DNA of 25,154 bases from Silene noctiflora. Its lineage: Eukaryota > Streptophyta > Magnoliopsida > Caryophyllales > Caryophyllaceae. The position numbers and the translations under genes are program-made. The stretch is from contig VHZZ01000302.1 in the NCBI GenBank assembly GCA_009801015.1, forward strand, positions 52,434 to 77,587, written 5' to 3'. Positions 8,217-21,400 of this stretch are shown in pieces; position 1 is the stretch's first letter, and each line of letters opens with the position of its first letter. Under the pieces are notes generated by a model. It was given only the letters and a program-made list of their open reading frames with translations. It was not told the DNA's origin and searched no databases.

Positions 8217-11200
8217 TTAGCTCAACTGTACAGAGGGAGAGTGCTCGCCATCTAGCCTATCGTTCCTAGGAATGATTCTCGGTGGTGGTCCGACCAAACT
8301 TAGCAGTACCTGCAATTAATGAGTCAGAGGTGGTTCACGTTAGTAGTAATACAAAGAGCAATGTACTGCATTTACTATGTCTGTATGGCTCTTCCCTAAT
8401 CTAGCTAGCTGACCTTTTCGAGGGAGATCGTTTGGGCAATTGGGATAGGCGGACTCCCAAGGAGCACAAATGATTTAGTAACTAGATGTCAACTAGCTTA
8501 ATGATACGGAGTAATACTTTTGGGTGGTGATATGCATGACACAGGTCAAAAACCACCACCGTAAAAACTGCCCATTGTAACCGCTTTAAACAACAGGTGA
8601 CTTTTCTAGAGCCAATCACAAAACATGAAGTATGTTCACCATCGTCGCAAACCCAGCCATTGGAGTATCTTTGTCGACACTAGTGTCAAAAAACCATGAC
8701 CAACTGCACTTAGGTCATTTACCATGGGGTTGATCTAGCTTAAACCATATATCTCGAGTTCAATACCCTATGAAATGAAGGGGTGTCAAAACTCAAGAGA
8801 GAGAAACTTGAGCTCATACAGTCCCACCCAACTCCAATCTGAAATAAACCAGATGGTGTATACCCAAAGAACGCCGTTGCCAAAACCTTGGAACAAGTGA
8901 AACCAACCAAAAGCTTTTATCTCAAGATAGGCGGCCATAAGTTATCGTTCATCTGCAGAGATATTTTTTTTCCCCTAATTTTCAGTCATCTAATCTGACC
9001 TTTCCTTTATAGATGCTCTCATTAAGGTTGACAGTCCTATATACTGAACAGGATTTATGAACTGCTCCAAGATTAGGAGGAAAGTGAGAATTACCGGCAA
9101 AAAGACAAGCCCATGCAGAAAACCGATGATAACTAGAGCTAAGTACATTTGGAAGTAGTAAACCTGCAAATAAGACAAACGTCAGGAACCGGTTAAACTA
9201 CTCATGCAATAGGTCCTGGAAATAAACGAAGCCAAGGGACAGGTGACGAACCACAAAAATCTCAGATTTTGCAAAGCACAGGACAATAACTCCAACCAGT
9301 TTTGTTAGTGTGATTCCGCTGCCAAAGATGGGGGGGCAAACAAATGTTAACAAAATTGAGGTTTCTGAGTAAACTTCGCTTCATATGGTTAGAGCTCAGA
9401 ACTGAAAAGTTATAGTTGACTTAATATAAAGTTTCTGCCTTCTGGTGTATTGACGAAGGAAAGTTACACACATCTAGATTACTGACAGGTACGAACATGG
9501 GACTCACCTGAAAACAGAAGCTCCCATAGTACCAAGGGCCTCTTCTGTTCGCTGATTACGATCCCCAAGACTAACCTGAAGATGGCAGCCATCACAAAGA
9601 CAATATCATTTCATTGAACTATTTAAGCTATTTCAATAAACTATTCCTCTTTTCAAGAACTTGAATTACTTGCTATGTTACTCATACTTGTCTAAGGGTG
9701 TGTTTCGTTGGCTCCATTGGAAGCAGATTTGGTCCATTCTGTTGTTGGTTGGGGTGTTTAGGAATAAAGTTAGATACCTGACGGATTCTATATCCACTCT
9801 TAACCCCTTGGAATCCCATACCCACCCTCCGCCCTAGGATTCCAACTACAGTCCCTCATTCTACAAACTTATACAGAACCAAACAAAATTAAGGAAGTAT
9901 GGATTTAGATCACCCTATACCCCCATGGTATCATATATTCCATTCCATTCTATTCCGTCTTCTTGAACAAAATGGCCCCTAAAAGAATCTAACAAGGATG
10001 CGTGCCCAAGCATTCAAATAGGAAAATCCATGTATTTTTGGCTTAAAATGAAGTGTCCAATTTTCACACCTTTGTCTTAAGTATCGAGTGTCGGTCATAA
10101 GTACGAAAGGTAATATGGTACAAGCCTACAAGGCAATAGCAGCCTTTTCTTTATATCTTACAGGGTGAAGATCGATAGGCAACATGTGGAACTGAATGGA
10201 ACTCTGTTATGAGAGTTTCACTGTGTTTTAGCCTACATTACACAAACTTGTTTAGAAATATCTGACACGGGTGCGTGTCTAAGTGTCAAACCCAACTGAG
10301 TGTCCTACTCCTGCCTAGTGTCAAGTATCGGACACACGAGGTGATATAAATAGTTGGAAGTACCATAGTTTTAGCACCACCTAAGGCTGACATAATTTAC
10401 ATCAATTATTTGGAAGTCTAAGGTATCGGACACATGAGGTGATATAAACAGCACTTTTCCTAAAAATAACAGTAAAATAGCTGCTCGAAATTTGGACCTC
10501 CAAAGAGTGCAATATGCAAAAAAGAAGAAGAAGAAAGAAAGAAAGAAGAGTCGAGTCTGAAGCGTTTACCGAAAAGGCATGTGTTATATGAACACAGAAC
10601 TCAACAGCAATGCCAATGGACATAATAAGGTTGACAACAGAAACTGCATTCAACTGAATACCAAGAATTGCCATAACGCCCTGCATTTTGGTTTTTGAAA
10701 TGAGTTTTCTGACGCCACTACAAATAAGAAAAGAAACAAACACTCGTATCTCCCAAGTGGGTTTGGAAGGTTATCAGTAAACCAGAGGTGCACAATAGAA
10801 ATACCAAAGATTTTCCTGATATACATGAACGAAGGGAAAACAAAATATTCGTAGCTCTTAATAACATACGAACATCCTCTTCTTTAACACCCCTGTTGAT
10901 AATAATATATACAGTAATACAAAATCCAACTTAGATCACTGCTATTGAAGGCTCTATTATGTTGAAAGCAAATGCCTATCAACAACAGCGATTCTATTGT
11001 GATTTGTGAATACTCATTAGTCACACACGTTTCTAGAGCAATCAATGTCTATAAATGGAAAAATGAGTGATGTTCATTAATATACCATTAGATCCACCAC
11101 AATCATTGCTAGAACAAGTAAAATGATAGCTGAGCTCCACAAACTGCATGTAACACAAGAAACAAGCGACTAGGGTTCCATAATCAATTAAAATAAGAAG

Positions 11201-12380
11201 AGCATGAGCCAATAAATTGCTTCATTCCACTAAAATTTTGAGAATGGAGGTCCAAACCTGGATGTTATAATTAGGCATACAACAAATACAGCACCTGCAA
11301 CAAAATACACACTCATGGATGAGTATGATGGAAATTTTGGCTCAAAGCCAAAACTATTTACCATTTACTATTTTTGAAACAAGTAAAAATATAACTAGAA
11401 TAGAAGCTTATTAAAGCACTACTAACCAAGCGCAATTGCAAGGTTGACCAGAGCAGTTGTCCAAATGTCTAGATACTGCTCAAAGAAAATGTAGAAGACA
11501 GAATACGGGAAGATCTCCATCTGCAAAGAAATCCCAGAGGAAAAATTTAGGTGAACAATCATTCACTCGACCGGTAAGAGAACAATTTAAATTGTCTAGT
11601 TCCGTGAGGCACATGACTCATTCATGTCAAAGGGGTAAAGTAAAGGATAAAAGCCTTTCTAATATATCATTCCAGATACATACCTTCAGAGAATCAGAGA
11701 CTTTTGCGCAGAACTCACGAGCTGCGCGTAGTGCATTGACGTAGTCACTCTGTTAGTCAGAACTAAATGAGTTTAAGGTCTGAGCATCTTATATATCCAG
11801 TCAAGAAACTATTTGACAGTTAGGTAGAGTTTATCACAAGGCTATAAGCTTGCCTGTTTATTGACTGGAGTGTGAAATGTTCGAAACTCAGATGCTCTGA
11901 TAACACCACTCTCATAGCCTGATGAGTATCGTAAATAGTTAAAGATCTGGATATTTGCATTTTTTTCAAGTGGCAAAAAACAATGCCTCACAAACACAGA
12001 ATCAAGAACCGAAAAGAGGAAGAAATAGACCATTCAAGTCAAGACTAGTAGTGTATGCTCCATGACCCCCTTTAGCACAATCAGCTGAAGGCAACGCACT
12101 GAGGAACCATGGGAGCTTATCCCTGAACTGGTCAGTTGAAGGACGATCGTTGTCCAAATCTGAATGACGAAAGCACTACAATGTCCCTAACAAGTTAATT
12201 TGAGAGTACTATGCATGACTGAAATAGAGATAGAGAAAATGTAGACAGAAGATCCATTACAGTGGTACAATCTTCACAGACACCGCCCAATTCGCAGGAT
12301 CCTTCCTCAGGATCACAGCATGGAGGCTGGAGATTGGAGAACCAAATGAAAAGAATCGATAAGCTTATTGGAACTGCCAG

Positions 12381-12433
<53 letters not shown>

Positions 12434-15400
12434 AGACCCAGTATACAATAGCAGTATCATTTGCATATGAAGTGGCATTGTAATGACAGGAAATATGATT
12501 GCCGGATAATGATGATAACATTGTTGGTAACAGTAGGAAGATGAACCAAATTATCTGAAGACTGAAAATACAATACCATTTCTACAAACTTAGTCGTCAA
12601 TGAGCGTCTTGTAGATGGATGTAATCTACTCAATAACATTTAAAATCTAACTAAACCACCAAAATAAAGCCAAATGGCATCACCAAGTTCTTTCTTACTC
12701 TCTTCGAAGTTGGATCCACATACTTACATGGATTGCCTCTATAACTAGGAGTGAGCAAAAATATCTCACTTGGTTTTTCAGTTTTAATCTGATCCAGCAT
12801 TCAAATTGTAAACCAAAAAGTTGGGATTGGGATATTTTCCTCAAAGTGGCATCCCCGAAAACTACCTAACATAAATTTGATGACTTATAGGAGTATACTG
12901 TAGTTCCATGCGCAATTCTTTTGAGAAATTAAAATATGATAAACAAGGCCATCATTTTAAGTTATTAGTTTTCACATTTTTTTTTTAAATTATTTCAGAC
13001 TGATAATAGAATATTTAAATGACGAAAAGCTAAGGATCCCTGAGGCCGTGATAGGTCTCATCAAGAGAAAGTTAAAATTGGGTAAATCATTGTTTAAAGA
13101 AGATCTATAGCATTTTCTTTTTCTAGAAGTCTTCCAAATACCAAATAGTCACGCCTTGATATAGTCATATCACAAGCATGTAAATGCGCATGAAAGAGTC
13201 TGGATGAAAATCAACCTGATCATCAGGGGGGCAATAACTACCATCGACAAACTTTCGACAGCAGCCAAAAGCTTCAGGTGATAACCACACAAGAAAATCA
13301 TCAAGCCAAGAAGCAGCTGGTTTAGCGATGTAACTTGATTCTGGTGTCAAGGATGCCCTTGATATCTGCATTTATATAGCCTCAGTAAGACAGCATACTG
13401 CAAGCTTGAGAATAAGCAGATGAAGAAAAAAAGGGATACGAATCCCTAGCCCCAAAATACCTTATCATTAACAACTGATTTATTTAACATGGACAACTAA
13501 TCCCTAGCAAAAATCAGATCTCTAGACCGGATTACTGACAAAAGATTAACCTCATAAATTACCTCGTTTAAAAGAGAGTTGGAGTTGCACTTGCTAATGG
13601 AACACAACTGGTTTGTCTGCCTTGATTTAGAGCTGTATGACCATTCAATATATCGTAAAACTTCAAATCAATAAGATTATACATCAAACATATAAACAAT
13701 GTCACAGAACATGGAAATCATTTAAGTTAACTCTTCAATATTAACAAGATCTCTAAGGACCAAGTGTTTACAAAATCGTTCTGAAGTAATGAATATAATA
13801 CCTGTAGTTATAATCCTTGACAACAAAGTACAAGGGAGGCCCAACTCTTAAATACTCTGTAAGATTATTAAAATAGCCCTGTAGCAACCATGGGTTCACT
13901 TTTGAGACAGAATATGAGAGGTGAAAAAAAAAACATGAATAATAATGAAACAGCATAATATAAAAACCTGAAGATATGAGTCCCGTGGAAGAGCAACTTG
14001 TTGCTCTAATCCTGGTTCAATCCTTGGGCACAATGCCTTCACAGAAAAGCAAAAAAAAAAAAATGAAACTTGAATTAAATATTTCCATTTAGCAATAAAA
14101 AGACATAGGCCTGCCTAGTACACACATAAACCGACTTAAAGCGGAAACAAATTGCCTTAGATGTAAAAGCAGCTTACAATGCTTGCCAAAGTAAAACCAG
14201 CAAACAGAACAAGAACAACTACTTTGACTCCCCGGCGTACAAGAACAGGTGCATGAATTTCCTGCAAGATGAGATATTCCGATTATAAAGGAGGTTGAAT
14301 ATTAGTATAAATCCAAAAAGGTTTCTTACCTTGATTTTATAAATCCAAAAAGGTTTCTTACCAAATTAAAAACTCTTCACCAGAAAGCATTTCGAAAATG
14401 AAAAGGACATTAGAACAGTCTCTAACATAGTAATGGACTAATGGTTGTCATTGCAGATAATAAAATGAACCAAGATGTTGAACATACCTTCATATATTTG
14501 GTAAGAAACCCTGGGGTACTCTGATCAATGCCTATGTCAATTTTTTTTTTTTAATCAGATAAATCTCTTTGCAACTCCGATTTCGGAATAATCTGCTTTT
14601 GAAGGAAATTAATCAAATTAATTTGTACATACCTGTGTTTGATTCTGCAGTTTCAGAAGAAACTCTGAAGCATGGGAAACAGTCAATCCTAAAATCTTCC
14701 GTTCTTTTGAAATCCAAAACAATTAGTGCAACGAAAGCGCTAAGTTGTAGAAGGAAATCCAGCAGGACAGCCATAGCTGTTGAGATAGACAGAAAGTCTA
14801 TGCGTCAAAAATCTGACTGTACACAACAAATGACCAAGACATTCATAAAGAATACAGACCTGCAAACATGGAGAAAACACGACATGCTGGCATGGTAATG
14901 AAGCCTCCTACAGCAAATGCCAATACTTCCGACACACTGGCAAGTGTTATAGATGGACCAACCTCAACCAGGGCCCTGCTTATTCGTTCTTCCAAAGGAA
15001 CTTCTATGGGCTGCCTTTTGGTGGCATGTACTAATATGCACATGTTATCAACTCCTACCTGTTGTAGCATGAATGAAAGACTGGATGGATCATAATTCTG
15101 ACTTGATTTCAGCTATATCTTTTATGTATGATTCAAAATATTTCGCATGGTAAACAACAGATAATAAAATGAACTCACAGCCAAAACAAGAAAGGGAATG
15201 ACTTCCATAATTATTAATGTTGACTTCACTCCAATGGCACTGAAGAAACCAACTGAGCCAAGTACAGAAAGTAGAACGACTAATACTCCTGAAAGCCCAA
15301 GTAAAACCTACAGCAAGAAATACAAGAAATATTTAATTATCAGTCGCTTCGTCTTATATGGTGTGTCGCATGTGCCTCATGCAAATGAACCTTCTGACTT

Positions 15401-18400
15401 GGACACTGGAACGTGTATGTAGACTATCAGACACTACTATTTTGTTTTAAAAAAAACATGTTTTTAATTTAAAAAAGTGACCACGTGTTGTGTCTTGTCA
15501 AGTCAAGTTGGAAGGAGTAGTGGAGTACCATGTCGCCAAGCGACTTGCAACCAAAGTGAAGTGTTGAAGTACGATAGCATGAGATGAGAAAACTCAGTCT
15601 CAAATTCAAGTCAAGAAGATAAATGACCAAGAATGATGTAACTGACCAAAGACAAACCATCTACTTGGATGTAATTTGATATACAAGTAAAGAGGCTGCC
15701 TGACATTAAGGTGGGGAAACATGAAATGATGTCGTACCTTTGACGATATGTAAAATGATGACCAGTGAGGCCTGTCCCCCAACGTCATTGATATGTAAGC
15801 AAACATCACAAGATAGCTTATCTAGCACAGAATAAGCAGATAGAAAGACAATTTACACATCATGAACACAACCAGAGTAAGTACGTCCAAAAATATAATA
15901 CAATTTGATTTTAGCCCTACTTGCAAAAAATTCAACAAGAAGCATAAACTTTGAAAGAACTTACTAAAATTGTTACGACATCAGCATAGCTTTCACGTTT
16001 TAGTTCATCCTCAATTGAACTTTCAGAAGAAAAAGTTATAGTGAGACTGTTGGACTGCGCCATAGGCAATAGTTCGTCCTGTAAATAACAAGATGAGTTA
16101 GTAGCGAAAACATTCAACAGCTGTGCTTGTTTCAATGGACTATATTCTAGTAGATGTAATATTTAAACATGAGAATACTTAATATACGGAGTATCATACT
16201 TCGCACAAAATTTGCTTGAAATAGAGATTTAGAGAGATCAAAATTACACGACCTTAGCCAGTTTAATGAAAGCTCGTTCCCATTCCACAACTTTCCTGCT
16301 TGCATCGCTTGACTGGTCAACCATGTTATTGACTGGATAGGTTACCACAAATGCAGTAGCCTGCCATATGAACTTTATATCACTGATCTGTTATCTTTCA
16401 TGAATACATAGGCTACACCAAGAGATAAGAAATCTACCTCAGAAAAATTATTTCCAGAGAACCCTCCTAAGGCAGTACTAGGATCGAGTGGAGCTTTGAA
16501 AGCACTTAAGCATGAATCAGTGGATGTGTAATGCTGAACAGGACACGGAAAGACTGTAATTATGCATTGGAAATACTGACAGAAACCATAGGAGATTTAC
16601 CAGAATGTATCTAATATTGCATTTATCCAAAGCTATACGGAACATATATAATAAATTTTTTGAAATTGTTCAACTGTATGGGGTTAATTAAAAGCATTAG
16701 TAAACAAAGCATTATTTTAGGTTTTTGCTACATTTGAATGTCTACTATCTTGTGAGTGATTGATAGATATCTAAGGAAACCATATGGTTTCGATACTTTT
16801 CCATGTTCATAAATAGACTTCTCAGCCAAATTTACCAAAAAAAAAATGACAGTAAAAAAATATTAGTGATTTGGAGGAAATTTTGGTTATGTTAAGTCTC
16901 AAGTCGCTAAAAGTGGAAAATAACCCAAACTCAACAAACAAAATGGAATTTAAGAAATCTTAGGGAAGTAAAGTGGAAATATCCAATATACCACGAGTAC
17001 ATCAAGTAAATACCTGAAAGCAATACAAAGCATGATCAATGCCTCCGAAATAATCATAGTTGTCAAGATCCATCTGGAAGTACTGTCAAATATAAAAACA
17101 GAAAAATTAACCATTTATACGCAAATTTTGCTGAAGAAATAAGTGTCACAGGTAGGAATGTAGGATTCACCTAGCTTGGAAAAAAAACACTTTTAGATCA
17201 AAATGATAACAAATGTTGGGTCGTTAAGTATATTTGATGCGAGATTCAAAACCACAGCAAAACCATGCTGAAACTATCTAACAACTAGATGGCAATTGTT
17301 GATGCTAATAAGTTAAAACCTGGAGGATACTCTGGGTGGCACAGTCTTCCCCAAGAGGCTTTAAACAAATATCAGTGAGGGACACAAACGTTCCTGAATG
17401 ATTAACACGAAGTTCATCAACCTGTCATAAAACTCCGAAAATTCAGAAACAGTAAAGACTATAACCTATAGAATGACCGACTTAAATATCTTCATATAAT
17501 ACAAATAACCTAACAGTTAAAGAGTTACAAGTACCTTCTGTTGTATTTCAAAAAGTAACTGTATATTATCCTCTGTCACTATGCTGGGAGATACCCCACT
17601 CTGTGGATCTGGCATTGTTGCCAATATAACCTGGGAATAATTAACTTATGGTGAACTTGCTTACATGTTTCAATAGTATGTCAAAGGAGTTACACATTTC
17701 AGCCCTAGAATGCACTATAACATACTTCCTCTGATACACACAAAAACTAAGGCATACTATATACTTCCTCTTTTCTTTGACTCTTTCAAACAAAAAAAAA
17801 AAAAGAAGAAACACAATAAAAAAAAATGTACGTTCGATAATACCATTCTCTAATCCTATCTGGAGTCAGAATAAATGGGAAGTTGGGTCATTCTTTATAG
17901 AAGTAGCCCAAATAAACATTCCACAATGAGACTAGAAAAAAATCAAAGAAGCAGAGGAAGTGATAAAGAACTATTGCTGATATAGGCCTACAGTAAATAT
18001 CAATTCGAATAAAATGTCATTCTAGCAAACCACCCCCATGAACTTTGCAAATAGATAGCACTAGTTGTTTCTTAATGGGAGCAAAAGGCCATTCTATCAG
18101 CGATAGGAGGACCTATGTACATCTATTAAAAGAAATCTACAGGGAAAAAAATAAATAAAATAAAAGGCAAACAATTCCGCACTTGACAGAAAAACTTCTG
18201 CAAGAAAACAAAGGAATATCATACCTGCTCAATCCTGTAAAAAGGCGCCAAGTGGGTGTCAAAGAAGTGCTTCTCTTCTCCTGCTTTACTTCCTGGACCT
18301 ACCCACAACTACAAATGTAGTAATAACAGGGATCATATGTTGTTGCTCAATGTCACAGTAGCTAGCTATTTTATAATCCATATAACCAGTAAATAGCACG

Positions 18401-21400
18401 TTGAACATCAGTAATCAGCTTTCCAAGAGCTCTATCCTTACGAATAAATCTGTTTAATTTTTTCTAAGGAGTATGAACTATGAAATATGAAGTAACGTTA
18501 GTTACTGTTATTTTTTCTTCTCCTATATATTTTGGGGATATGTGTTACATATCCTTCTTCATTTACCTGTTCTTTTTACTGACTTTGCTACTTGTCAATT
18601 AGTCATTTCATTTCACCTTTTTTCCCCATGCCATTTATGCTCTAATCTATAGTCAGTTAAGCCAATTGTTCAAGTCAGAAGTATTTCACACACATGGCCG
18701 TAAGTAAAAAATTATCTATCATATAGATGAACTCAATGCCAACGAAAAAACATATATTCCTCAAACTTGTAACTCAAAAAGATCATCATACAACAACATA
18801 CCTTTTCAGGCCTAGTCTCAACCTCGAAACGTACTAACCCTATGCAAAGTATGATAACAACCCCAACTGAAGAACACAGCACAATAATGGGATTTCTAGC
18901 AACCCATCTTCCGTATCTCCTGCAAAGTGTTAAAAAAGAAATCATTATCGGAGTAATATGACTACCTGGATTAGATATTTGATCAGAAAAAAGCCAGGCT
19001 CAGAGAGAAGAATTGAACTATAGGAACAGTTGCTTCACCTGAAAATATCAGTCATAAATCCTTGAATAGCAGACTGCACTAGTGGAGCGGACTCTGCAAC
19101 CTATATCACAAACATGATTTTGTAAAATAAAAATATGGTCAACAATATGCATGGTCAGTGAAATGATCCAATCGATAGACTTGAAAACAGAACTGATAAA
19201 AAAAGAGCAAGAATGCACACTGCTTCTACAACTTGCCAAAAGTGAAAATTATAACTGATAAAGCTATCAAAGGATTTCGCAAGCATATTCCTTGCTACAT
19301 ATACCAGCTTTTTAAGTAATCAATAGCAGCACAAAGAAGTGAAATGTTTCAATAGGTCAGGGGCTCAGGACGAAAGAATAATAGCAAGAACTTGAATTTG
19401 AAGAAAGGTGTAGTTCACTCTATCATTGCTTTATGTTCTCTTTAGAGATATCATTCTATGTACAACAGAAACTCCACAGACCTCTCATTAACCAGCAATT
19501 GAGTCCGTTCAGTCAAAACCACAGGCTAATTAAAACAGAATTACACAAACTATATATATTAAAAAAAAAAAAAAAATCAGAGCAGAGTTTGCAATTATGC
19601 ATGCAGACAAGCAGCACCGGTGCGAATCTAGTTCCAAAAAAATTCTAGGGGTAGATATTAAATTGTAAATAAAGTTCATCAACAACCTATAGAGAAAACC
19701 GGCAAGAAAATATGCTGCGCATATGAAACTAGGTAGAAAACTACAGATGACAAAACCAAAGTTGGAAAAAGTCTATTAAAGTGGTTATCTTGAATAAGAG
19801 AGATTTACTCTAGTGACAATTATTTAGAATATACATAGAATTAGCTTAGCTGTTGTAGATTGCTCTACATAATTTAATTGATCATTACACATTCAATAGT
19901 CAGAAATGAATATTTATTACAGGGGATTGTTTAAGGCACATGTAACAAACCTTGCTGCCAAGATTTCCATCAATTTCGTCATCAATGGAATCAACTTTGC
20001 TCAATAATGGTTTTGAAATAGATAGAGGACCACTCCTTTCTGCAGTCTTGTAAAAGAACCCCCATCCAAGAATAGCACCAACCAGTAAAATAAATAGGAT
20101 GGCCATTGACAAATCAATGCATTTAATCTGCACGAATGAATCGCTAAACCCATAAGCACCAGAAGTCTAACCCTCAACGTTGAATAAGAAAGCCTAATTA
20201 ACAAACAGACAAAATGACCAAAGTGGACAATCTTTTCCATATTAATTTGAACCTCAATAGAGCCCAGTCTAATTGAGCAAGAATCCTTTGTCTTTGAATG
20301 TGGAGGTTCTGAGCTGGAACAATCAGGCGATGAAGGACAGTCGCCACATGAGCAGCCCAGTGAAGTATCATTGCAGGAGTAAGGGGACACGTTCATAATC
20401 TTCATACCAGAAGATGTAGAGGCACTTGTCCTGAAATTCATTGCATAAGGGGATCCGGGCAAATCTGATGTTACCTTCTGCCCGAGGAACGCAAACCATT
20501 CTGAAAAGTCAATGGAATGCTAAGCATATTTTACAAAAGAAAAGAAGCTGCAAGGCAATATATCAGCCATGACACTGAATCTATATTGGCAGCATCTACA
20601 TCGAAATGACAAGATCATGTTGCAATGATCGATTCAGATATCAAGCTATTCAAGCCTCAAAATGAGTTTTGCCAGCATGGCTACAAGTAGAGAGCCTAAA
20701 GGTTTCAAACAGCTTCTACCTAAGCTTCAAACAACAGTGAAAAGGATAAACACACAGAACTTTTATGTAAAAGCCCAAAAAGTTACAAATTTAAATTTCT
20801 AGTATGTCACACCAAATAAACATAAGAGACACCTTAAGTCCATGAAGAAAAAAAAAAGGCATACAGACGAAGGATGATGTAGGCACCCTTAATGAGTACA
20901 AAGAAATAACAAGTCAGATAATGAGTTCCACACTTGAGAAAGGTTACTTTTATGTCAACCTTTTCACCATTCATCAGGTCTAACTTCATACATGAACATA
21001 AGAAATGTACCTAATTATCTATATTTGATACACATAAGTGTAAGTTGAAAAGGTATAAGAGCTGCAGAAAGTATTTAATATGAAGTATTACCTTTATAGT
21101 TCTTGGCACCAGCTCCTACAAAATCTATAGCTCTTGTATTCATACTACCAAACTTTACATCCTTGCAAGAGTTATATAATCCTTCCCCAAACTCCTCCGA
21201 TACATAATAATCAATGCCATCGACAGTCAGGTTGCCATCAACCTGGGAAAGAATGAAATACTAGGATGAAGCCGCAGACACTCGGTTTTAGCTTCAAGGG
21301 TCAGAACCATCACAGGAACATGAGGGCAAATTTTAAGTCACAGTACAAAATAAACCAAGCAAAATTTTTAGGTTGTGACTCCTAACCTCAGCAATGGAAG

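Larger units (their letters stand above)
8217..11520 (-). other. NPC1: NPC1 exons 32-39: final membrane bundle and C-terminal tail
   Basis: Exons: 11427-11520, 11258-11294, 11086-11143, 10570-10680, 9508-9575, 9252-9318, 9095-9163, 8217-8309. The phrases [75 protein letters not shown] and [18 protein letters not shown] are family hallmarks. The last exon gives [11 protein letters not shown] and a 20-residue polar tail ending SVQLS, stop TAA at 8217-8219. There is no LLNF-like dileucine signal as at the human C-terminus. Introns 34 (10681-11085) and 38 (8310-9094) have nothing recognised; intron 35 (9576-10569) carries a MITE, degenerate direct repeats and a GAA/GAAA microsatellite at about 10515-10550. 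Confidence 0.93.
11684..14531 (-). other. NPC1: NPC1 exons 22-31: TM helix and C-terminal Cys-rich luminal domain
   Basis: Exons: 14488-14531, 14178-14261, 13968-14036, 13802-13878, 13563-13632, 13216-13365, 12261-12326, 12031-12175, 11854-11918, 11684-11749. Exon 23 has the helix [17 protein letters not shown]. Then come [71 protein letters not shown] and GGHGAYTTS, a well-conserved run of the plant NPC1 luminal loop. Exon 30 ends CAG followed by GC, a non-canonical donor. Intron 22 (14262-14487) has a duplicated 25-mer, and intron 27 (12327-13215) has a 51-nt T run on the coding strand. Confidence 0.93.

Noticed and set aside
8990..9178. NPC1 C-terminus ending ...[10 protein letters not shown]
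   Set aside because: The exon at 8217-8309 provides the family-typical VLLSLVGPP continuation in phase. The read-through is at most an intron-retention form.
10515..10550. GAA/GAAA run as a regulatory element
   Set aside because: It is a simple microsatellite in an intron just downstream of exon 35; no reason to assign function.
12195..12521. 108-residue minus-strand frame with a poly-Phe centre (and the poly-Lys frame on the plus strand)
   Set aside because: It is produced by the 51-nt homopolymer. It overlaps the real NPC1 exon 28 (12261-12326), which is read in another frame.
14868..15095. 75-residue plus-strand frame [12 protein letters not shown]...
   Set aside because: It is the mirror of NPC1 exon 20 (14860-15058, minus strand), whose translation is unmistakably sterol-sensing domain.
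20001..20462. 153-residue minus-strand frame as a separate small gene
   Set aside because: Its first part is NPC1 exon 7, and it then reads through the donor at 20252 into intron 7 and out of frame through exon 8.
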